64,000 nucleotides of DNA, taken from Streptomyces olivochromogenes (lineage in GTDB: Bacteria > Actinomycetota > Actinomycetes > Streptomycetales > Streptomycetaceae). The notes under the pieces were generated by a model. It made no database searches. It was not told the origin of the DNA and worked only from the letters and a program-made list of their open reading frames with translations. The DNA is taken from NCBI RefSeq assembly GCF_001514115.1, contig NZ_KQ948468.1, forward strand, positions 186,001-250,000, written 5' to 3'. The position numbers and the translations under genes were made by a program. Shown here in pieces: positions 1 through 6,766 of the stretch. Positions within the stretch are counted from its first letter, which is position 1. The number at the start of each line of letters is the position of its first letter.

Positions 1-574
1 AGACGTCCGCGCGGCCGCCGGCGAAGCCGAAGGTCTCGAAGCCCATCTGCTCCAGGGCGACGTTGCCGGTGAGGATCATGAGGTCGGCCCAGGAGAGGCT
101 CTGGCCGTACTTCTTCTTGACCGGCCACAGCAGGCGGCGGGCCTTGTCGAGGTTGCCGTTGTCCGGCCAGCTGTTGAGGGGGGCGAAGCGCTGCTGGCCG
201 GCGCCGGCGCCGCCGCGGCCGTCGCTGATGCGGTAGGTGCCCGCGCTGTGCCAGGCCATCCGGATCATGAACGGGCCGTAGTTGCCGAAGTCGGCCGGCC
301 ACCAGTCCTGCGAGGTGGTCAGCACCTCGGCGATGTCCTGTTTCACGGCCGCGAGGTCGAGGGTCTTGAACGCCTCGGCGTAGTCGAAGTCCTCGCCGAG
401 GGGGTTCGCCACGGCGGGGTTCTTGGCGAGGATCTTCAGGTTGAGCCGCTCCGGCCACCACTGGCGGTTTCCGCCGCCCTGGGTCGGATGCGCGGCGCGA
501 CCGTGCGCGACGGGGCAGCCGCCTGCGCCCTCCGACTTCGCATCGGTGACGATTGCATCATGGTTCTCGGACAT
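1..574 (-). CDS. katG: catalase-peroxidase KatG, N-terminal part (runs off the window)
   Basis: Only the first 191 codons are present; the gene continues beyond base 1. KatG is a cytoplasmic haem enzyme that removes hydrogen peroxide and organic peroxides. The protein starts MSENHDAIVTD and contains the family N-terminal block with NRQWWPERLNL and the distal haem-pocket motif MIRMAWHSAGTYR, which carries the catalytic Arg, Trp and His. It then runs into GGAGAGQQRFAPLNSWPDN. The ATG at 574 has an AAGGA ribosome site 6-7 nt upstream. Its first 17 bases overlap the end of a small upstream ORF in the same direction, so the two are probably translationally coupled. A Fur/PerR-type gene lies divergently about 380 bp away, the usual context for peroxide control. 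Confidence 0.95.
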   Translation of the reverse strand, partial: MSENHDAIVTDAKSEGAGGCPVAHGRAAHPTQGGGNRQWWPERLNLKILAKNPAVANPLGEDFDYAEAFKTLDLAAVKQDIAEVLTTSQDWWPADFGNYGPFMIRMAWHSAGTYRISDGRGGAGAGQQRFAPLNSWPDNGNLDKARRLLWPVKKKYGQSLSWADLMILTGNVALEQMGFETFGFAGGRADV

Positions 575-818
575 GGGAATCCTTCCGGACGGGGCGGATC
601 ACTGTGCTCAGGAACTGCGGGCGGTGGAACAGTCGGTCGAAACAGTCGAAACAGCCGGGGCACAGGCCCCTGGGGACGTCGTCGACGACACCGTACGACC
701 GGCGCATGACGTAGTGGTGGCAGTCGCCGACGCGTCGCTCGAACCGGGTCGGGCTGCCGGGCTCCGGGATGCGCTCGCGACCGAAGTGGGCGAGCTCCAC
801 CCGTCTTCTGAACGTCAC
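558..818 (-). CDS. small cysteine-containing leader protein upstream of katG
   Basis: An 86-codon ORF starting at a GTG (818) with a GGGAAAGG ribosome site about 4 nt upstream. It ends inside katG, overlapping it by 17 bases. Third codon positions are mostly G or C, as in real genes of this genome. The C-terminal half holds CPGCFDC, a cluster of three cysteines, preceded by a CHH pair. I do not recognise a family. Position and overlap suggest co-transcription with katG from the promoter at 866-893. The cysteine cluster could bind metal or sense redox state, but that is inference. A shorter version starting at the internal ATG (VMRRSYG) is possible. Confidence 0.45.
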   Translation of the reverse strand: MTFRRRVELAHFGRERIPEPGSPTRFERRVGDCHHYVMRRSYGVVDDVPRGLCPGCFDCFDRLFHRPQFLSTVIRPVRKDSHVREP

Positions 819-865
819 GTGCCTTTCCCTGCTGTTGTCCGGTCTCTTGGCTGTCGCCGGAACCG

Positions 866-893
866 ATCCTACGATGGACCCAGTCCAAGTCAA
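866..893 (-). promoter_or_regulatory. katG promoter with palindromic operator in the spacer
   Basis: Reading the minus strand, TTGACT (888-893) and TAGGAT (866-871) are separated by 16 nt, a good vegetative-type promoter pointing to the leader ORF and katG. The spacer contains the inverted repeat TGGAC-TGG-GTCCA (875-887), a natural site for the divergent Fur/PerR-type repressor. The predicted transcript would have a leader of about 285 nt before katG. Confidence 0.65.
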
Positions 894-953
894 TACGAGA
901 ACCAGACCCGTACGGATTCATTCGTCGGACAAGGCATGATGAGGCTGGTGAGC

Positions 954-1370
954 ATGAGTGACCTGCTCGAACGACTTCGCGGACGCGGCTGGCGGATGAC
1001 CGCCCAGCGCCGGGTGGTCGCCGAGGTACTCGACGGCGAGCACGTGCACCTCACCGCGGACGAGGTGCTCGCACGCGCCACCGCCCGGTTGCCGGAGATC
1101 TCCCGCGCGACCGTGTACAACACCCTCGGCGAGCTCGTTTCGCTCGGCGAGGTGATCGAGGTGGCCACCGACGGCCGCGCCAAGCGCTACGACCCGAACG
1201 CCCACCGTCCCCACCAGCACCTGGTGTGTTCGGGCTGCGGCGCCGTCCGGGACGTCCACCCCAGCGGCGATCCCCTGTCCGACCTGCCCGCCTCCGAGCG
1301 GTTCGGCTTCACCGTCTCCGGTGTCGAGGTGACCTACCGGGGCCTGTGCCCCGACTGCGGCCGCGCATAG
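954..1370 (+). CDS. Fur-family peroxide/metal-responsive repressor (PerR/CatR-like)
   Basis: A 138-aa winged-helix regulator starting MSDLLERLRGRGWRMTAQR. It has the Fur-family recognition-helix region ISRATVYNTLGEL, the His-rich metal region NAHRPHQH, and two CxxC pairs (CSGC and CPDC) for the structural zinc. It closely resembles the CatR/FurA group that represses catalase genes in Streptomyces and is inactivated by peroxide. It is transcribed away from katG, and the palindrome at 875-887 lies between them, so katG and itself are likely targets. In-frame ATGs at 936 and 939 and a GTG at 948 are alternative starts. I chose 954 because a GAGG lies about 10 nt upstream and the protein then matches the family N-terminus. 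Confidence 0.85.
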   Translation: MSDLLERLRGRGWRMTAQRRVVAEVLDGEHVHLTADEVLARATARLPEISRATVYNTLGELVSLGEVIEVATDGRAKRYDPNAHRPHQHLVCSGCGAVRDVHPSGDPLSDLPASERFGFTVSGVEVTYRGLCPDCGRA

Positions 1371-1477
1371 GACGGGACCGGGCGGAGGACGGGTACCGCA
1401 CACAGGGCGAGTTTCAGCCACCGCACACCGACCGGTCCCTGAGCGAACCGCGTCGAGGCCCGCCCCCCGTACCGTCA

Positions 1478-1521
1478 CCTTCACTCCGGCTCACACCGCC
1501 TTCGCCTCCGGTTCGCCCGGC
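1478..1521 (+). promoter_or_regulatory. PHO-box-like direct repeats upstream of the phosphate carrier
   Basis: Three consecutive 11-bp units, GCTCACACCGC, CTTCGCCTCCG and GTTCGCCCGGC (1489-1521), follow a more degenerate TTCAC-containing unit. Streptomyces PhoP sites are built from 11-bp direct repeats with a GTTCACC core. Spacing and core fit, although two units carry TTCGC rather than TTCAC. PhoP binding near pitH2 is known in S. coelicolor; that it binds here is inference. Confidence 0.45.
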
Positions 1522-1549
1522 GTACGCCTGCCCTCGCTTCCATGAGGGG

Positions 1550-2704
1550 ATGGACCACATCACGTTCCTCGTGGCGGTCGTCATCGTCACGGCGTTGGCC
1601 TTCGATTTCACGAACGGATTCCACGACACGGCGAACGCGATGGCCACGTCCATCGCCACCGGGGCACTCAAGCCGAGAACAGCGGTCCTCATCAGCGGCG
1701 TCCTGAACATCGGCGGAGCGTTCCTGTCCACCGAGGTCGCGAAGACCATCTCGGGCGGCATCGTGGACGACACCCTGGTCACCCCAGGAATGATCTTCGC
1801 CGGCCTGGTCGGGGCGATTCTCTGGAATCTGCTGACCTGGCTGCTCGGACTGCCCTCCAGTTCCTCGCACGCCCTGTTCGGCGGACTGATCGGGGCGGTG
1901 TGGGTCGGCGCGGGCGAACACGGCGTGCACGTCGACAAGGTGGTCGAGAAGGTACTGATCCCGGCCGTGGCCTCGCCGATCGTGGCGGGCGTGGCCGCGC
2001 TGCTGGCCACCTACCTCGCGTACAAGATCACCGCACGGGCCCGCCAGGACTCGGTGACCAAGGGCTTCCGGCTCGGCCAGATCGCCTCGGCCTCGCTCGT
2101 CTCCCTGGCGCACGGCACGAACGACGCCCAGAAGACGATGGGCGTCATCACGCTGACGCTGATCTCGGCGGGGGCGCTGGGCCACGACGCCGGTCCCCCG
2201 GTGTGGGTGATCGCGTCCGCCGGTCTCGCCATCGGACTGGGCACCTACCTCGGCGGCTGGCGGATCATCCGCACGATGGGCAAGGGCCTCACCGACATCC
2301 AGTCGCCCCAGGGCTTCGCGGCCGAGGCCGCCGCCACCACCGTGATCCTCACCTCCGCCCACCTGGGCTTCGCGCTCTCCACCACACAGGTCTGCTCCGG
2401 CGGCATCCTCGGCGCCGGCCTGGGCAGGCGACTGGCCGAGGTCCGCTGGGGCACCGCGGGCCGCATGGTGATCGCCTGGCTGGTCACGCTGCCCGCCGCC
2501 GCGCTGGTCGGCGGGGTCTCGGCGAGTGTGGTGAAACACGGCGGCACCTTCGGCACCGTGGTGATCGCCCTGTGCGCCGCCGCGGTCGCCGCGTTCATCG
2601 TGCTCGCCTCGCGCCGCAACCCGGTGCGTGCGGACAATGTGAACGACGCCCACGAGGTCACCGTCCGTGCCGCTGCGCCGACGACCGTCGGCACCGTCGC
2701 CTGA
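1550..2704 (+). CDS. pitH2: low-affinity inorganic phosphate transporter, PiT family
   Basis: A 384-aa integral membrane protein of the PiT family, which imports metal-phosphate using the proton gradient. Both copies of the family signature are visible: NGFHDTANAMATS near the N-terminus and AHGTNDAQKTMG in the second half. About ten hydrophobic segments span the protein, with a hydrophilic tail. The N-terminus MDHITFLVAVVIV resembles the PitH2 type of Streptomyces. The ATG at 1550 sits directly after GAGGGG, unusually close for a ribosome site, but protein similarity favours it. It is followed 19 bp later by a small membrane protein and then PPK2, so uptake and polyphosphate metabolism are likely co-regulated. 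Confidence 0.9.
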   Translation: MDHITFLVAVVIVTALAFDFTNGFHDTANAMATSIATGALKPRTAVLISGVLNIGGAFLSTEVAKTISGGIVDDTLVTPGMIFAGLVGAILWNLLTWLLGLPSSSSHALFGGLIGAVWVGAGEHGVHVDKVVEKVLIPAVASPIVAGVAALLATYLAYKITARARQDSVTKGFRLGQIASASLVSLAHGTNDAQKTMGVITLTLISAGALGHDAGPPVWVIASAGLAIGLGTYLGGWRIIRTMGKGLTDIQSPQGFAAEAAATTVILTSAHLGFALSTTQVCSGGILGAGLGRRLAEVRWGTAGRMVIAWLVTLPAAALVGGVSASVVKHGGTFGTVVIALCAAAVAAFIVLASRRNPVRADNVNDAHEVTVRAAAPTTVGTVA

Positions 2705-2723
2705 GCCAAGGGGAAGTCGTACG

Positions 2724-2960
2724 ATGCATGTGGACTGGACCGCACTCGGTGAGGTCACCGCGGTGAGCATCGCCGTCACTGTCGGAGTGGTGGTCGTCTT
2801 CGCGCTCGGCGTGCTGGGCGTCTCCCAGGTCGAGGCGGCACGCGAGAAGGACGCCGGCGGCACCCACACCCTCGGCTTCGCACAGGCCGGACTGTGTTTC
2901 CTGGCCTGCGCGGCGATCGTCGCGCACGGAATTTACCTGATCGTGCCGCAGTTCCACTGA
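2724..2960 (+). CDS. small two-helix membrane protein of the pit operon
   Basis: A 78-aa protein with two hydrophobic segments (about residues 9-33 and 52-74) joined by a charged loop, QVEAAREKDAGG. A strong AAGGGGAA ribosome site precedes the ATG at 2724. It lies 19 bp after the phosphate carrier and 21 bp before ppk2, so it belongs to the same operon. The same small gene usually sits next to pitH2 in Streptomyces. No function is known to me; an accessory subunit of the carrier is a reasonable guess only. Confidence 0.8.
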   Translation: MHVDWTALGEVTAVSIAVTVGVVVVFALGVLGVSQVEAAREKDAGGTHTLGFAQAGLCFLACAAIVAHGIYLIVPQFH

Positions 2961-2981
2961 ATTGAAGCCGGGGAGGCCGCG

Positions 2982-3866
2982 ATGACGCCATTGCTGGCGG
3001 GTTTGACCGTCGATTACAGCGACCACGACGACCCGGTACTGATCCGGTCGGACGGCAGTCCGGTGGAGACCTGGCGTGAGAACTACCCGTACCACGAGCG
3101 CATGGAGCGCAAGGAGTACGAGTGGCACAAACGCCTGCAGCAGATAGAACTGCTGAAGCTGCAGAGTTGGACCAAGGCGACCGGCCGCCGTCTGGTCATC
3201 GTCTTCGAGGGGCGTGACGCGGCCGGCAAGGGCGGCACGATCAAGCGGTTCACCGAGCATCTCAATCCGCGCGGTGCCCGGGTGGTGGCGCTGGAGAAGC
3301 CGACCGAGCGCGAGCGCGGCCAGTGGTACTTCCAGCGGTACGCGGAGCATCTGCCGACCGCGGGCGAGATCGTCATGTTCGACCGGTCCTGGTACAACCG
3401 GGCCGGCGTCGAGCGGGTGATGGGCTTCTGCACGGACGACGAGTACCGCCGCTTCATGCGGCAGGCGCCCGCCTTCGAACGGATGCTCGTCGACGACGGG
3501 GTGGACCTGATCAAGTTCTGGTTCTCCGTGTCGCAGGGCGAACAGCGCACCCGTTTCACGATCCGCCAGGTCGATCCCGTACGACAGTGGAAGCTCAGCC
3601 CCATGGACCTGGCCTCCTTGGACCGCTGGGACGACTACACCGCCGCCAAGGTCGCCATGTTCCGCGAGACGGACACCGAGCAGGCCCCCTGGACCGTGGT
3701 GAAGAGCAACGACAAGAAGCGGGCGCGCGTCGAGGCGATGCGCAGCGTCCTGGCCCGCTTCTCCTACACGGACAAGGACGAGGAGGTCGTCGGCAGCCCG
3801 GACCCGAGCATCGTGGGCGCGGCGGCGAACCTGCTGGAGGCGGGCGAGGACGACACCGGCCACTGA
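2982..3866 (+). CDS. ppk2: polyphosphate kinase 2 (PPK2 family)
   Basis: A 294-aa cytoplasmic phosphotransferase that moves phosphate between polyphosphate and nucleoside mono- or diphosphates. The Walker A loop is GRDAAGKGG (residues 77-85). The lid and Walker B region is EIVMFDRSWYNRAGVE (about 129-144), and the family motif IRQVDPVRQWKLSPMD follows. The length is that of one-domain PPK2. A GGGGAGG ribosome site lies 5 nt before the ATG. Its place in one operon with a phosphate carrier suggests it balances imported phosphate against polyphosphate. Whether it prefers ADP/GDP or AMP cannot be told by eye. Confidence 0.93.
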   Translation: MTPLLAGLTVDYSDHDDPVLIRSDGSPVETWRENYPYHERMERKEYEWHKRLQQIELLKLQSWTKATGRRLVIVFEGRDAAGKGGTIKRFTEHLNPRGARVVALEKPTERERGQWYFQRYAEHLPTAGEIVMFDRSWYNRAGVERVMGFCTDDEYRRFMRQAPAFERMLVDDGVDLIKFWFSVSQGEQRTRFTIRQVDPVRQWKLSPMDLASLDRWDDYTAAKVAMFRETDTEQAPWTVVKSNDKKRARVEAMRSVLARFSYTDKDEEVVGSPDPSIVGAAANLLEAGEDDTGH

Positions 3867-3883
3867 ACGCGGCGGGAATTGCC

Positions 3884-4243
3884 TCAGTCGTGCGGCGGGC
3901 GGTGGGTGAGGCGGTGGTCGGCCAGGTTCAGCGCCTCGTCGACCACCCTGCGCAGATGGCCGTCACCGAGTGAGTAGATGACCCGGCGGCCCTCCTTCCT
4001 GGTGTTCACCAGACCGGCGAGACGCAGCCGGGCCAGATGCTGGCTGACGGCCGGGCGCGCGGCGCCGCAGGCCTCGGTGAGCGTCGTGACATCGGCCTCT
4101 TGGCCGGTCAGCGCGTGCAGGAGGGCGAGCCGGGTGCGGTCGCCCAGGAGGGCGAGGAGTTCGGCGGCGAGCGCGAACTGTTCCTCGCCGGGGGTACGCG
4201 GATGCGCATCATGCGCAGGTGATAGGTGCATGCGTGCGCTCAT
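3884..4243 (-). CDS. ArsR/SmtB-family metal-sensing repressor
   Basis: A 119-aa winged-helix repressor divergent from a cation-efflux gene. The DNA-binding helix region is ACGAARPAVSQHLARLRLAGLV and the wing is RKEGRRVIYSL. The C-terminal helix reads DGHLRRVVDEALNLADHRLTH, with several histidines and acids as in the alpha-5 or C-terminal metal sites of Ni/Co/Zn sensors. No CVC arsenic site is present. I chose the ATG at 4243 because a CATTAT -10 lies exactly 6 nt upstream and there is no ribosome site, suggesting a leaderless mRNA. A GTG (4249) and a later ATG (4231) are alternatives. It likely represses the CDF exporter and itself; metal specificity is not determined. Confidence 0.85.
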   Translation of the reverse strand: MSARMHLSPAHDAHPRTPGEEQFALAAELLALLGDRTRLALLHALTGQEADVTTLTEACGAARPAVSQHLARLRLAGLVNTRKEGRRVIYSLGDGHLRRVVDEALNLADHRLTHRPPHD

Positions 4244-4255
4244 ACGCACATAATG
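4231..4255. promoter_or_regulatory. shared operator/promoter of the ArsR-CDF pair
   Basis: The inverted repeat TGCGT-N8-ACGCA (4231-4248) overlaps the start of the arsR-type gene. The minus-strand -10 CATTAT is at 4250-4255. A further TGCGCA pair lies at 4203-4208 and 4212-4217. The arrangement allows one bound ArsR dimer to block both directions. Confidence 0.55.
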
Positions 4256-4305
4256 GTCCCATGGGCGCCGACACGTCCACTCCCGCGCACCGGAAGGGGA
4301 CCCCC

Positions 4306-5481
4306 GTGAGCGACCGACACGACGAGCACGGCCACGACCACACCAGCGACGGTCGCGGCCACTCCCCCGATCACGGCACGCCCCACGGCCGTGACCACGG
4401 CCACGGCCACGGTCACGGCCGTTCGGGGCACGACCGCCCGCAGCCCCATCCGCACCCGCACCCGCACCCGCACGCCCACACCCACGGCACCCCTTCCGGG
4501 CTCCTCCCCCGTCTCCGTCACCTCCTCACCCCCCACTCCCACGAGACCGGCGACAAGCTCGACTCCGCGCTGGAGTCCTCGGCGCGCGGTATGCGAGCTC
4601 TGTGGGTGTCCCTCGTCGTCCTCGGTACCACCGCCGTGGCGCAGGCGGTCGTGGTCGTGGTCTCCGGATCGGTCGCGCTGCTCGGCGACACGGTGCACAA
4701 CGCCGCCGACGCGCTCACGGCCGTCCCCCTCGGCATCGCGTTCGTCCTGGGCCGGCGCGCGGCGACGCGCCGCTTCACCTACGGCTACGGCCGGGCGGAG
4801 GACCTCGCGGGCATCGTGATCGTGCTGACGATCGCCGCGTCCGGTGCCTTCGCGGCCTGGACCGCGGTCGAGCGGCTGATCGACCCGCGCCCCGTGCACC
4901 ACATCCCGGTCGTCGCGGCGGCCGCGCTGATCGGCTTCCTCGGCAACGAGTGGGTCGCCCGGCACCGCATCCGGGTCGGGCGTGAGATCGGCTCGGCCGC
5001 CCTCGTCGCGGACGGCCTCCATGCCCGTACGGACGGATTCACGTCACTGGCGGTGCTGGTGGGGGCGGGCGGCGCGGCACTGGGGTGGCAACTCGCCGAC
5101 CCGCTGGTGGGCCTGGCGATCACGGCCGGGATCCTGCTGGTGCTGCGCGACGCCGCCCGCGAGGTGTTCCGGCGCGTGATGGACGCCGTGGACCCGGAGT
5201 TGGTCGACTCGGCCGAACGGGCCCTGCGGGAGGTCCCCGGCGTACACGGGGTGGGCGAGCTGCGGCTGCGCTGGATCGGGCACCGGCTGCGCGCCGAGGT
5301 GGCGGTCGTGGTGGACGGCGAGGCGAGTGTGCGACAGGCGCACCGGATCGCCGTCGAGGCCGAACACGCCCTGCTGCACGCCGTACCGAAGCTCACCGCG
5401 GCCCTCGTACACGCCGATCCGGCCCCCGCGCCGGGCGAGACGGACCCGCACCTGGCGCTGGCGCATCACATGGTCGCCTGA
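4306..5481 (+). CDS. cation diffusion facilitator (CDF) metal exporter, CzcD/ZitB type
   Basis: A 391-aa membrane antiporter exporting zinc or related divalent metals in exchange for protons. The first 85 residues are a His-rich tail with repeated HGH and HPHP runs, a cytoplasmic metal-binding region. Six hydrophobic segments follow. The transport site is shown by HNAADA in TM2 and HARTDGF in TM5, matching the HxxxD pairs of CDF proteins. The C-terminal about 90 residues form the usual cytoplasmic dimer domain. The GTG at 4306 is chosen because GGAAGGGG lies 6 nt upstream; the in-frame ATG at 4261 has no ribosome site. Control by the divergent ArsR protein is likely. Confidence 0.9.
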   Translation: MSDRHDEHGHDHTSDGRGHSPDHGTPHGRDHGHGHGHGRSGHDRPQPHPHPHPHPHAHTHGTPSGLLPRLRHLLTPHSHETGDKLDSALESSARGMRALWVSLVVLGTTAVAQAVVVVVSGSVALLGDTVHNAADALTAVPLGIAFVLGRRAATRRFTYGYGRAEDLAGIVIVLTIAASGAFAAWTAVERLIDPRPVHHIPVVAAAALIGFLGNEWVARHRIRVGREIGSAALVADGLHARTDGFTSLAVLVGAGGAALGWQLADPLVGLAITAGILLVLRDAAREVFRRVMDAVDPELVDSAERALREVPGVHGVGELRLRWIGHRLRAEVAVVVDGEASVRQAHRIAVEAEHALLHAVPKLTAALVHADPAPAPGETDPHLALAHHMVA

Positions 5482-5485
5482 CCGG

Positions 5486-6043
5486 TCAGGCGATGCCCAG
5501 CCCCTCCAGCACCACCGCGTTCGGCAGTTCAGCGAACGCCTTGCCCGGTACCAGCAGCTTCCCGCGCCGCCGGCCACTGCCCACCAGGACGTACGGCAGC
5601 TCGACGACCGCCGAGTCCACCAGCACCGGCCAGTCGCCCGGCAGTCCGATCGGGGTGATGCCGCCGTACTCCATGCCGCTCTCGCCGGTGGCGGTGTCCA
5701 TCGGGGCGAACGAGGCCTTGCGGGCGCCGAGTTGGCGGCGGACGACACCGTTGACGTCGACGCGGGTGGCGGAGAGGACCACGCAGGCGGCGAGCGTGGT
5801 CTCGCCGCCGCGCTTGCCCGCGACGACCACGCAGTTGGCGGACTGGTCCAGCAGTTCCTTGCCGTAGTGCTCGACGAAGGTCGCGGTGTCGGCCCACTCG
5901 GGGTCTGTGTCGACGTACACGATCTGGTCGGCGGGGACTGTGCCGCGCCAGTGGCGTACGCCGTCCGCGACCGGGCGGGTGAGCCCGTCGAGGCAGTCGG
6001 GGGCGGCCGTGGCGTGGTCGAAGTGTCCGATGGGAGCGCGCAT
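5486..6043 (-). CDS. YbaK/ProX-type aminoacyl-tRNA deacylase domain protein
   Basis: A 185-aa protein of the YbaK/EbsC superfamily, free-standing editing domains that hydrolyse mischarged tRNAs (for example Cys- or Ala-tRNA-Pro). Visible family features are the strand-helix region SANCVVVAGKRGGETTLAACVVL, with the conserved lysine of the active site, and GMEYGGITPIGLPGDWPVLVD, with the GxxxPxG-type loop. The gene ends 4 bp from the convergent CDF gene. The substrate tRNA cannot be predicted from sequence alone. Confidence 0.8.
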   Translation of the reverse strand: MRAPIGHFDHATAAPDCLDGLTRPVADGVRHWRGTVPADQIVYVDTDPEWADTATFVEHYGKELLDQSANCVVVAGKRGGETTLAACVVLSATRVDVNGVVRRQLGARKASFAPMDTATGESGMEYGGITPIGLPGDWPVLVDSAVVELPYVLVGSGRRRGKLLVPGKAFAELPNAVVLEGLGIA

Positions 6044-6086
6044 GAGCGCACGCTAACAGCCGCTCCGGTCCGCCCGGCGGGGTGTC

Positions 6087-6659
6087 TCAGTGCACGAGCG
6101 GGACCGATACCGCCATGACCATCTCCACCGGCACGTCGCCCTTGTTGGCATACGTATGGGGGGTGTTGGCCTCGAAGGACACGCTCGCGCCCTCGGGGAC
6201 GCGGTAGTCGGTCCCGTCGACACTGAGGGTGAGTTCGCCCGCCATGACGTGGACGAGTTCGACCGTCCCCGTGGGGTGCGGGTCCGAGGGGCTGCCGTCG
6301 CCCGGCATGAGCCGCCAGTCCCACATCTCCAGCGGTCCGGGCGCCTCGGTACCGGCGAGGAGGCGGTTGTAGCTGCCCGCGTCCGTGTGCCACAGCCGTA
6401 CGGCCTGTTCGGCCGGGACGATCCGGACCTTGGGGCCCTGCTCGTAGTCGAGGAGGGTCGTGATGCTGACGCCGAGCGCGTCACCGATCTTCACGACGGT
6501 ACCGATGCTGGGGTTGGTCCTGGCCTGCTCGATCTGGATGAGCATGCCGCGGCTGACTCCGGCACGGCCGGCGAGCACGTCCAGAGTGAAGCCGCGCTCG
6601 GTGCGCCAGCGCTTGACGTTGCGCGCCAGCGACTGGGTCAGCAGGTCGAGATCCGACAC
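6087..6659 (-). CDS. XRE-family regulator with C-terminal cupin domain
   Basis: About 190 aa: an N-terminal helix-turn-helix (residues about 12-65, with RAGVSRGMLIQIEQARTNPS) followed by a cupin (about 110-185, with GTVELVHVMAGELTLSVDG and PHTYANKGD). Such HTH-cupin proteins bind a small ligand in the cupin and regulate an adjacent operon. The longer frame upstream reads through AT-rich promoter DNA. I therefore use the GTG at 6659, which has GGACGGA just upstream and gives a normal N-terminus. It is divergent from an EamA exporter, and inverted repeats lie between them, so it probably controls that exporter and itself. Confidence 0.87.
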   Translation of the reverse strand: MSDLDLLTQSLARNVKRWRTERGFTLDVLAGRAGVSRGMLIQIEQARTNPSIGTVVKIGDALGVSITTLLDYEQGPKVRIVPAEQAVRLWHTDAGSYNRLLAGTEAPGPLEMWDWRLMPGDGSPSDPHPTGTVELVHVMAGELTLSVDGTDYRVPEGASVSFEANTPHTYANKGDVPVEMVMAVSVPLVH

Positions 6660-6690
6660 ATTCCGTCCATGAGACTGAGTCCAATATTTT

Positions 6691-6748
6691 ATATTACAGA
6701 GTTCAATAGAATGAACTATGCTGTGGTGCACCTGATCGTTCACTGAAC
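6691..6748. promoter_or_regulatory. AT-rich divergent promoter with two GTTCA/TGAAC operators
   Basis: GTTCA-N6-TGAAC lies at 6701-6716 and GTTCA-N1-TGAAC at 6738-6748, with centres about 34 bp apart. The first lies within the spacers of a plus-strand candidate promoter (TTACAG at 6694-6699, N17, TATGCT at 6717-6722) and of a minus-strand one (TTCATT, N16, TATAAA). The stretch is strikingly AT-rich for this genome. Both sites are natural targets of the XRE-cupin regulator. Confidence 0.6.
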
Positions 6749-6766
6749 TGTACTGCGAGGGGCCCG

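Noticed and set aside
423..1370. A longer Fur protein starting at 423
   Set aside because: It would run through the katG start, the leader ORF and the promoter. The start near 954 matches the family.
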